5,199 bases of DNA from Planctomycetes bacterium RIFCSPHIGHO2_12_FULL_52_36 (GTDB lineage: Bacteria; Planctomycetota; Brocadiia; Brocadiales; Bathyanammoxibiaceae). The notes below the pieces were generated by a model that saw nothing but the letters and a program-made list of their open reading frames with translations, was not told the DNA's origin and searched no databases. This document shows positions 1-5,199 of this stretch, piece after piece (positions within the stretch are counted from its first letter, which is position 1; each line of letters begins with the position of its first letter). The position numbers and the translations under genes were made by a program. The stretch covers positions 1 to 5,199 of the forward strand of contig MHYW01000089.1 in the NCBI GenBank assembly GCA_001828545.1. Direction: 5' to 3'.

Positions 1-1
1 G

Positions 2-163
2 TCCAACGTAGATACCTTCCAGATAATCCTTTTCCTCTTCGTATTTTCCGGGCAGATGCTGTGGTTCACCTGGGGCATGGCGGTGGGGTGGGGAGGTTAC
101 CTAACGGTCTCTCTTTCTAGACTCTTTCTAGGATGGATAGGGAGAAGTCGTGCAGCGGCCTAA
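2..163 (+). CDS. C-terminal end of an unrecognised membrane protein (5' partial)
   Basis: The reading frame is open from the window edge to the TAA at 161-163, giving 53 residues. It starts SNVDTFQIILFLFVFSGQML and ends in a basic tail, GWIGRSRAAA. Residues about 6-25 are strongly hydrophobic, and a second hydrophobic, Gly/Trp-containing stretch spans about 27-46, so one or two membrane helices lie near a cytoplasmic, positively charged C-terminus. I do not recognise the family. The stop falls 14 bases inside the GTG-started oxidoreductase gene, and such an overlap usually means co-transcription and translational coupling. It might therefore be a membrane partner of that enzyme, but nothing in these residues proves it. 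The competing frame 1 ends at the TAG at 118-120 and gives a less protein-like translation. Confidence 0.6.
   Translation, partial: SNVDTFQIILFLFVFSGQMLWFTWGMAVGWGGYLTVSLSRLFLGWIGRSRAAA
139..144 (+). promoter_or_regulatory. Ribosome binding site for the oxidoreductase gene
   Basis: AGGGAG lies five bases before the GTG at 150. It sits inside the coding end of the upstream membrane-protein gene and supports the GTG start, because no ATG lies in frame before the iron-sulfur motif, which begins at residue 16. Confidence 0.6.
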
Positions 164-2276
164 ACCACCAGGGGACGGTATAGTCCTGAGCGTCTGCCCC
201 CACGACTGCCCGGATACCTGCAGTATCCTATCCCGCGTGAAGGGGGGCAGGCTGGTAAAAGTGGAGGGAAACCCTCACCACCCGGTGACCAGGGGTTTCC
301 TATGTCCAAAGGTAAGGCGCTATCCAGAAAGGGTCTATAGCCCTGAACGGGTGTTATATCCCATGAAGAGGGTAGGCCGGAGGGGTTCAGGCCGCTTCCA
401 GAGGATTTCGTGGGAAGAGGCCGTGGAGACCATTGCCTCCCGCTGGAAGGCCATTATCGCCAGGGAGGGTTCAAGGGCCATACTCCCCTATTACGGTTCT
501 GGGACCCTGGGGATGGTGCATGGAAAACTGGCGGGGAAACGGTTCTTTAACCGCCTGGGAACGCTGCAGCTTGACCGTACCATATGCACCAAGGCGGGAC
601 GGATTGGCTACCTCTACACCATGGGAAGCTCGGAAGGGGCAGACCCAAGGGGCATCCCCTATTCAAGACTCGTCATAGCCTGGGGGACTAACACCTTTTC
701 CACCAACGTACACCAACTACCCTCCCTCAGAGAGGCCAGGAAAAAGGGCGCCCTCTATGCCGTGGTGAACCCGTTTAAGGTAAAAGGGGCAGAGGTGGCG
801 GATTTGTTCCTCCAGCCAAGGCCCGGCAGTGATGCGGCCCTTGCCCTCGGCATGATGCACGTAATAATCAAGGAAGGACTCTTTGACAGGGACTTCGTCT
901 CCCGTTCCACCTCTGGTTTTGAGGAACTGCAGAGACGGGTAGAGGAATATCCACTGGAGCGGGTAGAGGAACTCACGGACATAGAGGCCCAAAAGATAAG
1001 GGAGTTTGCCAGGCTCTATGCCGGCAGTAAGCCCTCTTTTATGTATGTGGGTTCAGGCTGTCAGCATCACACTAATGGTGGCATGACCCTGCGGACGCTG
1101 TCTTGTCTGCCTGCCCTGGTGGGGACGTGGGGGAGGCCGGGCGGTGGTATCTTCTTCCCTACCAGCACGATATTCCCGGTGGACTGGGACTACCTGGAGG
1201 GGGAGGACCTGAGGCCCAACCCTCCGGCCTCATTTAATATGAACAGGCTGGGAGAAATCCTCACGAATGGTAATCCAAGAATCAGCAGTCTTTATGTATT
1301 CAATGCAAACCCTATGGCCGTACTATTTAACCAGAACAGGTTGTTGGCCGGGCTTCTCAGGGAAGACCTCTTCACCGTAGTACATGAATTGTTCCTTACC
1401 GACACTGCGTATTATGCCGACATGGTACTGCCGTCCACTACCCAATTTGAGCAGGTAGACCTCCATGCCTCCTACTACCACCTCAGCCTCCAGCTCAACC
1501 AGCAGGCCATAGAACCCCTTGGGGAATGCAAGTCAAATCTGGAGACCTTCAACCTGCTAGCCGAAGCCATGGGCCTTGAAGACCCCTGTTTTAAGCAAGA
1601 CAGTTGGGACGTGATTGAGGAGATGCTGTCTGCCAGGCACCCAGCCCTGGAAGGCATAACCCTGGAAAGACTCCTCAGGGAAGGCCACGCCCCGCTTAAC
1701 CTTGAGATACCTTACGTGCCTTTTAAGGCCCGTAGTGGGCAAAGCGAATCTGACGGGAGATTTCCCACCCCTTCAGGGAAGATAGAATTTTACTCCCAAA
1801 AGATGGAGGCCGAGGGCCTTGACCCATTACCCGCCCATATACCGTTAAAGGAGGGCAGGAAGACAACGCCTGCACTTTACGAGAGGTATCCACTCTATCT
1901 CCTCACCCCGTCGGCCCACTCCCTCTTGAACTCCAATTTCGCCAGCGACCCCTGGATGCATAATCCCGAGGGTAGGGGCACGGCGCGCCGTGCCCCTACT
2001 ATAATCATCAACCCTGAGGAGGCCGCCTCAAGGGGTATAAAGGATGGGGACCTTGTAAGGGTCTTTAACGACAGGGGCAGTTGCCTCCTCTGGGCCTCTG
2101 TGGAGGATAGGGTAAAGCCAGGGGTGGTGGTGAGCCTGGGCCAGTGGTGGAGCAGGCAATGCCCGGGGGGCAAGAACGCCAACTATACTACCCCAGACTT
2201 CCTTGCAGACATGGGCGGTGGCTCGGCCTTCAACACCAATCTGGTGCAGGTAGAAAAAACCTTGTGGAATGCTTAG
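150..2276 (+). CDS. Molybdopterin-dependent oxidoreductase, DMSO reductase superfamily (BisC/formate dehydrogenase-like), catalytic subunit
   Basis: This is a 708-residue enzyme that should bind a molybdenum or tungsten bis-pterin cofactor and one [4Fe-4S] cluster. Cluster ligands are visible at Cys16, Cys20, Cys24 and Cys52 (CPHDCPDTC, then FLCPK), the Molybdop_Fe4S4 domain, at about residues 10-65. The large molybdopterin domain follows (about 67-475), with YYGSGTLG at 114-121, RTICTKAGR around Cys146 (candidate metal ligand), WGTNT at 178-182 and VLPSTTQFEQVD at 426-437. FPTPSGKIEF at 538-547 leads into the C-terminal dinucleotide-binding domain (about 585-700), with GDLVRVFNDRG and WWSRQCPGG. 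The length is normal for the family. There is no Tat or Sec signal, so it should be cytoplasmic. The start is GTG with a good ribosome site, overlapping the previous gene by 14 bases. No iron-sulfur or NADH-binding partner gene is visible. The substrate cannot be read from the sequence; formate, polysulfide, sulfoxide-type or other substrates are all possible. Oddity: a 28-bp palindrome within residues 608-617. Confidence 0.93.
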   Translation: MQRPKPPGDGIVLSVCPHDCPDTCSILSRVKGGRLVKVEGNPHHPVTRGFLCPKVRRYPERVYSPERVLYPMKRVGRRGSGRFQRISWEEAVETIASRWKAIIAREGSRAILPYYGSGTLGMVHGKLAGKRFFNRLGTLQLDRTICTKAGRIGYLYTMGSSEGADPRGIPYSRLVIAWGTNTFSTNVHQLPSLREARKKGALYAVVNPFKVKGAEVADLFLQPRPGSDAALALGMMHVIIKEGLFDRDFVSRSTSGFEELQRRVEEYPLERVEELTDIEAQKIREFARLYAGSKPSFMYVGSGCQHHTNGGMTLRTLSCLPALVGTWGRPGGGIFFPTSTIFPVDWDYLEGEDLRPNPPASFNMNRLGEILTNGNPRISSLYVFNANPMAVLFNQNRLLAGLLREDLFTVVHELFLTDTAYYADMVLPSTTQFEQVDLHASYYHLSLQLNQQAIEPLGECKSNLETFNLLAEAMGLEDPCFKQDSWDVIEEMLSARHPALEGITLERLLREGHAPLNLEIPYVPFKARSGQSESDGRFPTPSGKIEFYSQKMEAEGLDPLPAHIPLKEGRKTTPALYERYPLYLLTPSAHSLLNSNFASDPWMHNPEGRGTARRAPTIIINPEEAASRGIKDGDLVRVFNDRGSCLLWASVEDRVKPGVVVSLGQWWSRQCPGGKNANYTTPDFLADMGGGSAFNTNLVQVEKTLWNA
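1972..1999. repeat. Perfect 28-bp palindrome (REP-like) inside the oxidoreductase gene
   Basis: The half-site GTAGGGGCACGGCG is followed immediately by its exact reverse complement, with no loop and no mismatch. It is translated in frame as part of GRGTARRAPT (residues 608-617), between the conserved DPWMHNPEG segment and TIIINPEEAASRGI. From memory, family members run almost directly from the Glu-Gly to the Pro-Thr here, so roughly six or seven residues look inserted. Its outer nine bases on each side match the element at 4331-4380. I read it as a dispersed palindromic repeat that inserted without breaking the frame. Confidence 0.75.
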
Positions 2277-2290
2277 AATAATTATCAAGA

Positions 2291-2297
2291 GAGAGGG
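2291..2297 (+). promoter_or_regulatory. Ribosome binding site for the 148-residue protein gene
   Basis: GAGAGGG lies nine bases before the TTG at 2307. The alternative ATG at 2331 has no comparable site, so this motif decides the TTG start. Confidence 0.5.
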
Positions 2298-2306
2298 TAA
2301 CAGCAG

Positions 2307-2753
2307 TTGAAGATACTGGAAATCGCAAGTATGGTTATCACCATTATTGGCTTCGTTGCTACGATTATCTTCGGATTCCTCCCTCTACACGAACGCATGA
2401 ACCGTATGGAAGAGGCAGTCTTATTAAAGCACTTTACAATTACTTATCCGATTGATAATACAATCGTGGAGTCCTCTCAAGTAATTAATGGCAGAACGCC
2501 CTTTCTGACACTGAACCATTACATCTTGTCGGCACCGATGGAGACGAACGACGTCTATGTCCAGGATGGACCGCTAAAGGTCTCAACTGGGGGGCTCTGG
2601 GTGGGAATGGCAAAATTTGATGACACTGGGACTAGCAAGAAATTTCTCGTCCAGGTCGTTGCTACTAAGGCCGTATTACCACATGGCCTTTTAACCAAGT
2701 CACCCGGGGATGCGTTGTATTCTGAGGCAATAACAGTTATCAAAAGAGAATGA
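2307..2753 (+). CDS. Small membrane-anchored protein with a possible beta-sandwich domain, function unknown
   Basis: The 148-residue product starts MKILEIASMV. Residues about 8-27 (MVITIIGFVATIIFGFLPL) form a single membrane helix with no signal-peptidase site, so it looks like an N-terminal anchor. A short charged linker (HERMNRMEEA) leads to a soluble region, about 42-148. This has a YPID-N-T-IVESSQVINGRT pattern followed by VYVQDGPLKV and GGLWVGMAKF, alternating strand-like segments of the kind seen in bacterial Ig-like or other beta-sandwich domains. That fold is inference. I have seen similar uncharacterised proteins but can name no function. The start is TTG at 2307 because of the ribosome site before it; ATG at 2331 (Met9) is the alternative. 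It follows the oxidoreductase by only 30 bases and may share its transcript. Hand counting gives about 46% G+C, lower than its neighbours, which hints at separate origin. Confidence 0.72.
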   Translation: MKILEIASMVITIIGFVATIIFGFLPLHERMNRMEEAVLLKHFTITYPIDNTIVESSQVINGRTPFLTLNHYILSAPMETNDVYVQDGPLKVSTGGLWVGMAKFDDTGTSKKFLVQVVATKAVLPHGLLTKSPGDALYSEAITVIKRE

Positions 2754-2791
2754 CCTGTCTACAAAAATCCGGGGACTTCATCTACAATCAA

Positions 2792-2830
2792 CACCCTCCC
2801 CCTTCCTCCTCCCCTCAAGGGAGGGGGAAT
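2792..2830 (+). repeat. C/G-rich hairpin repeat, copy A
   Basis: The copy starts CACCCTCCCCC and ends in AAGGGAGGGGGAAT. It folds into an 11-bp stem (2803-2813 with 2819-2829, one G-T pair) around a five-base loop, CTCAA. The reverse complement of 2963-3001 matches it at 31 of 39 positions by hand alignment. Repeats of this type are common dispersed elements in environmental bacterial genomes. Confidence 0.7.
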
Positions 2831-2962
2831 ACTAATGCAACTTCTTCCGTCAAAAGGACTGCAGGAAGGTCAAAGCAACCCTTCCAACTGAGAAAAGGCA
2901 GAACAGCCACTTCTTTAATTATCGGAGAGAGGAAATAAGGAAATAAATGGCCGATGGTTTCA

Positions 2963-3001
2963 GTTCCCTCCCCCTTGAGGGGGGAGGGAAGGGTGGGGGT
3001 G
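2963..3001 (-). repeat. C/G-rich hairpin repeat, copy B, inverted relative to copy A
   Basis: An 11-bp perfect stem pairs TTCCCTCCCCC (2964-2974) with 2980-2990 around the loop TTGAG, followed by GGGTGGGGGTG. Read on the minus strand it has the same order of parts as copy A: C-rich head, stem, CTCAA loop, stem. It lies about 80 bases before the icd start. Confidence 0.7.
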
Positions 3002-3079
3002 AAAATCCCTATATAGCCCAAGAAAAAAGGACAAGATTTACTAGCCTCATCAACAATCAACGGACACCATAAATAGCCT

Positions 3080-4327
3080 ATGATGAAGACATCCAAAAAA
3101 TATGTGCCCCCAAAAGAGGGAGAGCCGATTATCGTCCAGGGAAACCAACTGAAGGTGCCGGATAATCCCATCATCCCCTACATTGAGGGAGACGGCATAG
3201 GGCCTGATATAATGACCGTGTCCAGACGTGTGCTGGACAAAGGGGTAGAAAGGGCCTACGGCGGGACGAGGAAGATATGCTGGTACGAGATATTCGCAGG
3301 TGCCAAGGCCAAAGAGCGTTTCGGGGAATTGCTACCAGAGGACACCTTTGAGGCCATAAGGCAGTACCGTATCGCCCTCAAAGGGCCATTGAGCACGCCC
3401 ATCGGAGGGGGGCACAGGTCCCTGAACGTTACACTGCGGCAGGTGCTGGACCTCTATGCCTGTGTCAGACCCGTAAGGTACATAAAGGGCGCCCCCAGTC
3501 CCGTGAAATGTCCTGAAAAGGTAGATATGGTCATCTTCAGGGAAAACACGGAGGACGTCTATGCCGGGATAGAGTGGCCCCAGGGGAGCAAGGAGGCTAA
3601 ATCCATCATTGACTTCCTCAATAAAGACTATAAGGCCAATATCCCTGCTGATTCCGGTATTGGGATAAAACCCATCTCCATTACCCGTACCAAGAGACTC
3701 ATGAGGAAGGCCCTAGAGTATGCCATTGCCCAAAAGAGGAGGTCTATTACCATAGTGCACAAGGGCAACATCATGAAGTACACGGAAGGGGCCTTCCGCA
3801 ACTGGTGTTACGAACTAGCCAGGGAAGAATATGGTCACTGTACCATCACCGAGCCCCAACTGGCCGAAGGGTACGGAGGTAAACAGCCTGCGGACAAGAT
3901 AGTGATAAAGGACAAGCTGGCGGATGACATGTTCAGGTTCGTACTGATGAGACCGGAGGAGTGCGACGTACTGGTCATGCCCAATCTTAACGGAGACTAC
4001 CTCTCGGACGCCTGTAATGCCCAGGTGGGGGGCATCGGCCTTGCCCCTTCGGCCAACATTGCCGATACCTGTGCCCTCTTTGAATCGGCCCACGGCTCGG
4101 CCCCAAAATACGCCGGGCAGAACAAGGTGAACCCCAGCGCCCTCATCCTCTCCGGGATAATGATGCTGGAGCACATGGACTGGAAGGAGGCCGCCAAAAA
4201 AGTCCTTACCGCCCTGGAAAAGACCATCCTCCAGAAGAAGCTCACCTACGACCTTGCCAGACAGGTAGAGGGTGCCACGGAACTATCCACCTCCGCCTTC
4301 GGCGAAGAGGTTATCAGAAATATGTAA
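3080..4327 (+). CDS. icd: Isocitrate dehydrogenase, NADP-dependent
   Basis: This 415-residue enzyme oxidatively decarboxylates isocitrate to 2-oxoglutarate in the citric acid cycle, in the cytoplasm, normally as a homodimer. It aligns end to end with the 416-residue Escherichia coli enzyme. Visible landmarks are NPIIPYIEGDGIG near residues 29-41 and GGGHRSLN, with Ser114 (counterpart of the E. coli phosphorylated Ser113) and Asn116. Substrate arginines are Arg120, Arg130 and Arg154. The catalytic pair is Tyr161 and Lys228 (VHKGN), and the metal-binding aspartates are Asp306 and Asp310 (NLNGDYLSD). HGSAPKYAG carries Lys343-Tyr344, and Tyr390 with Arg394 completes the set that selects NADP over NAD in E. 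coli. An in-frame TAG at 3074-3076 fixes the start at the ATG at 3080 or the one at 3083; neither has a strong ribosome site. Repeats flank it on both sides, so it is probably transcribed alone. The AceK kinase that modifies the serine in enterics is not visible here. Confidence 0.97.
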   Translation: MMKTSKKYVPPKEGEPIIVQGNQLKVPDNPIIPYIEGDGIGPDIMTVSRRVLDKGVERAYGGTRKICWYEIFAGAKAKERFGELLPEDTFEAIRQYRIALKGPLSTPIGGGHRSLNVTLRQVLDLYACVRPVRYIKGAPSPVKCPEKVDMVIFRENTEDVYAGIEWPQGSKEAKSIIDFLNKDYKANIPADSGIGIKPISITRTKRLMRKALEYAIAQKRRSITIVHKGNIMKYTEGAFRNWCYELAREEYGHCTITEPQLAEGYGGKQPADKIVIKDKLADDMFRFVLMRPEECDVLVMPNLNGDYLSDACNAQVGGIGLAPSANIADTCALFESAHGSAPKYAGQNKVNPSALILSGIMMLEHMDWKEAAKKVLTALEKTILQKKLTYDLARQVEGATELSTSAFGEEVIRNM

Positions 4328-4330
4328 GCT

Positions 4331-4380
4331 GTAGGGGCAATTCATGTTGAAAATCCGCCTCAGGCGGGAATTGCCCCTAC
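4331..4380. repeat. Nested palindromic repeat after icd
   Basis: The outer arms GTAGGGGCAATTC (4331-4343) and their exact reverse complement (4368-4380) form a 13-bp stem. Inside the interval, CCGCC (4355-4359) pairs with GGCGG (4363-4367) across a TCA loop, directly next to the right outer arm. It begins three bases after the icd stop. No T-run follows, so it is not a standard intrinsic terminator, although the structure in mRNA could protect the 3' end or slow polymerase. The outer nine bases on each side equal those of the palindrome at 1972-1999, so the two belong to one dispersed family. Confidence 0.75.
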
Positions 4381-4398
4381 GATAGGTGTCCAAACTCG

Positions 4399-4436
4399 TA
4401 TCCTAACATCAGAAAGAATACTTGAGTTTTAGGATA
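4399..4436. promoter_or_regulatory. Inverted repeat overlapping the putative promoter (possible operator)
   Basis: TATCCTAA (4399-4406) is repeated inverted as TTAGGATA (4429-4436), 22 bases apart. The right arm lies in the spacer of the putative promoter, where a repressor could act. An alternative pairing, AGAATA (4415-4420) with TATTCT (4435-4440), uses part of the same sequence. Both are short and could be chance in A+T-rich DNA. Confidence 0.3.
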
Positions 4437-4450
4437 TTCTCGTATATCAT
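4422..4450 (+). promoter_or_regulatory. Putative sigma70-type promoter for the TIM-barrel gene
   Basis: TTGAGT (4422-4427, four of six to TTGACA) and TATCAT (4445-4450, five of six to TATAAT) are separated by exactly 17 bases. Transcription would start near 4457, leaving about 30 bases of leader that contain the ribosome site. It lies in A+T-rich DNA between a gene end and a gene start, where a promoter is expected. Confidence 0.45.
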
Positions 4451-4475
4451 ACTAATTTTAAATTTTAAAAGACAC

Positions 4476-4481
4476 AGAGGG
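4476..4481 (+). promoter_or_regulatory. Ribosome binding site for the TIM-barrel gene
   Basis: AGAGGG ends five bases before the TTG at 4487. The frame is closed by TAA at 4466-4468, and the next plausible in-frame start, GTG at 4550, lacks such a site. This supports the TTG. Confidence 0.55.
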
Positions 4482-4486
4482 TACTT

Positions 4487-5199
4487 TTGCAAGGTAGCAC
4501 TGTAGAAAGGATAAAAGAGGCCAGCATCCTTCATAAGGGGCTGGGACGCGTGGAGGCCTTTGACTTTGCCCGTGAAGGGCTAAGCCGGTTAAGGGGCGTG
4601 CTTGACGGCCTATACGCCGAGGGTACCGAGAGCTTTAGCTTCCATGCCCCAGTACCCAGACCTGAGTACTTCCCTTTCTCAGGCGTAACCAGCTTCCTAC
4701 TGAACGAAGACCCTGCTAATAGACAACTCTCTTTCCGTCTCCTGGAGGATACCCTCAAGCAGGCCGGGGAATGGGGTGCAGAGTACGTGGTCTGTCACCT
4801 CACCTACAGGCTTACCGACACCCAGGATGAGAGGATGGCTATGCGGCTGGCCGAACAGGCATGCCACCGCCTTGCGGAGATGTCCCGCTCCCACGGTGTC
4901 CCCATCCACGCCGAGTTCACCTCTTATTCCAACGCCTTCCATAGGCCCAGCCAGTTCGTAGAAATGGTAGGGGCCCACACAGAGCTGGGTATATGCATTG
5001 ACACGGGTCATGCCTTTCTGGGTGCACAGCAGCGGAATAAGAATTATCTTAAAGACATAGAGGCCCTGGCCCCCTATGCCAGGTCTATGCATCTCTGGAA
5101 CGCCAGGGACTTTGAGCATTACAAGAAGCACGGACACATCCCCTTACACCCCTCCCAGAGGCCCCACGAAGGGTGGATAGACGTAGAGAGGGTACTGGA
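4487..5199 (+). CDS. Sugar-phosphate isomerase/epimerase or endonuclease IV-like TIM-barrel protein (3' partial)
   Basis: The frame is open from TTG at 4487 to the window edge, giving 237 residues beginning (M)QGSTVERIKEASILHKGLG. The sequence fits the xylose isomerase-like TIM-barrel family (AP_endonuc_2). Strand-end metal or substrate residues are visible: His53 in SFHAP, His104 in VVCHLTY, Glu143 in PIHAEF, Asp172 and His175 in CIDTGH, and His202 in SMHLWN. The set Glu143, Asp172 and His202 resembles the divalent-metal ligands of sugar epimerases in this fold. Members are usually about 260-300 residues, so perhaps 30-60 are missing. The fold covers sugar isomerases, inosose dehydratases and abasic-site endonucleases, and I cannot choose among them; the HLWNARDFEHY stretch looks more isomerase-like than repair-like. 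It seems to have its own promoter and is not obviously linked to icd. Confidence 0.85.
   Translation, partial: MQGSTVERIKEASILHKGLGRVEAFDFAREGLSRLRGVLDGLYAEGTESFSFHAPVPRPEYFPFSGVTSFLLNEDPANRQLSFRLLEDTLKQAGEWGAEYVVCHLTYRLTDTQDERMAMRLAEQACHRLAEMSRSHGVPIHAEFTSYSNAFHRPSQFVEMVGAHTELGICIDTGHAFLGAQQRNKNYLKDIEALAPYARSMHLWNARDFEHYKKHGHIPLHPSQRPHEGWIDVERVL

Larger units (their letters stand above)
2754..3079. other. Gene-free region carrying a possible small inserted element
   Basis: I find no credible gene in these 326 bases. They hold two inverted copies of a C/G-rich hairpin repeat (2792-2830 and 2963-3001) around about 132 bases of A/G-rich filler. The filler includes a weak hairpin, GGAAGG at 2864-2869 with CCTTCC at 2880-2885. 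Near-identical 15-base direct repeats stand at 2778-2792 and 3047-3061. Short ATG-started frames here run through the repeats and look accidental. No convincing promoter for icd is visible: TATATAG at 3010-3016 lacks a suitable -35 box. Confidence 0.6.

Noticed and set aside
2028..2288. Minus-strand frame overlapping the end of the oxidoreductase gene
   Set aside because: It lies opposite the conserved C-terminal domain and its translation shows no recognisable motif.
2750..2938. 62-codon frame whose ATG overlaps the stop of the 148-residue protein gene
   Set aside because: It reads straight through hairpin copy A, giving a Pro/Ser-rich low-complexity start, has a basic unstructured remainder, and lacks a good ribosome site. 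The ATGA overlap is probably accidental.
2792..3001. Short CRISPR-like array formed by the two hairpin repeats
   Set aside because: There are only two copies, inverted rather than direct, with a spacer of about 132 bases and only about 80% identity.
3010..3016. TATATAG as a -10 box for icd
   Set aside because: No acceptable -35 sequence lies 16-18 bases upstream; that position falls in the G-rich hairpin repeat.
2947..3072. 41-codon frame with an AAGGAA motif just upstream of its ATG
   Set aside because: Most of its first half is hairpin copy B translated as Gly-rich sequence, the motif spacing is short, and the product resembles nothing known.
2815..3174. 119-codon minus-strand frame across the gene-free region and the start of icd
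   Set aside because: It spans both hairpin repeats and the antisense of conserved icd codons; the translation is not protein-like.
4331..4380. Intrinsic terminator for icd
   Set aside because: The stem is strong, but the bases after it are GATAGGTGTCC with no T-run, and the same arms occur inside a coding gene. It is better called a dispersed repeat.
4697..5137. 146-codon minus-strand frame opposite the TIM-barrel gene
   Set aside because: The opposite strand carries conserved family motifs (AEF, DTGH, MHLWN) throughout, so this is a shadow frame.

Overview
The window is an ordinary stretch of bacterial chromosome with moderate to fairly high G+C in most genes. AGG arginine and ATA isoleucine codons are frequent, and GTG and TTG starts are used alongside ATG. 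There is no phage, plasmid, CRISPR or RNA gene. Short palindromic repeats of the kind scattered through genomes of many uncultured environmental bacteria (Chloroflexota, Planctomycetota, Nitrospirota and deltaproteobacterial lineages are the ones I have in mind) point to such an organism. The sequence alone does not fix the phylum.

Layout, all genes on the + strand. (1) 2-163: the last 53 codons of a membrane protein I do not recognise. Its stop lies inside the next gene. (2) 150-2276: a complete 708-residue molybdopterin oxidoreductase of the DMSO reductase superfamily with an N-terminal [4Fe-4S] motif and no export signal. Its C-terminal domain carries an in-frame perfect 28-bp palindrome. 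(3) 2307-2753: a 148-residue protein with one N-terminal membrane anchor, lower in G+C than its neighbours, function unknown. (4) 2754-3079: a 326-bp gene-free stretch holding two inverted copies of a C/G-rich hairpin repeat, flanked by near-identical 15-bp direct repeats, which looks like a small non-autonomous inserted element. (5) 3080-4327: a complete NADP-type isocitrate dehydrogenase (icd). (6) 4331-4380: a nested palindrome whose arms match those of the palindrome inside gene 2. (7) 4381-4486: an A+T-rich leader with a plausible sigma70-type promoter and an inverted repeat. (8) 4487-5199: the first 237 codons of a TTG-started sugar-phosphate isomerase/endonuclease IV-like TIM-barrel protein that runs off the window.

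Genes 1 to 3 are tightly spaced (14-bp overlap, then a 30-bp gap) and could form one transcript. icd and the TIM-barrel gene look like separate units, each divided from its neighbour by repeats. Apart from icd, a citric-acid-cycle enzyme, no shared pathway is evident. I see no convincing new multi-gene system. The most interesting signal is the repeat biology: two palindrome families in 5 kb, one copy apparently domesticated inside an enzyme gene.
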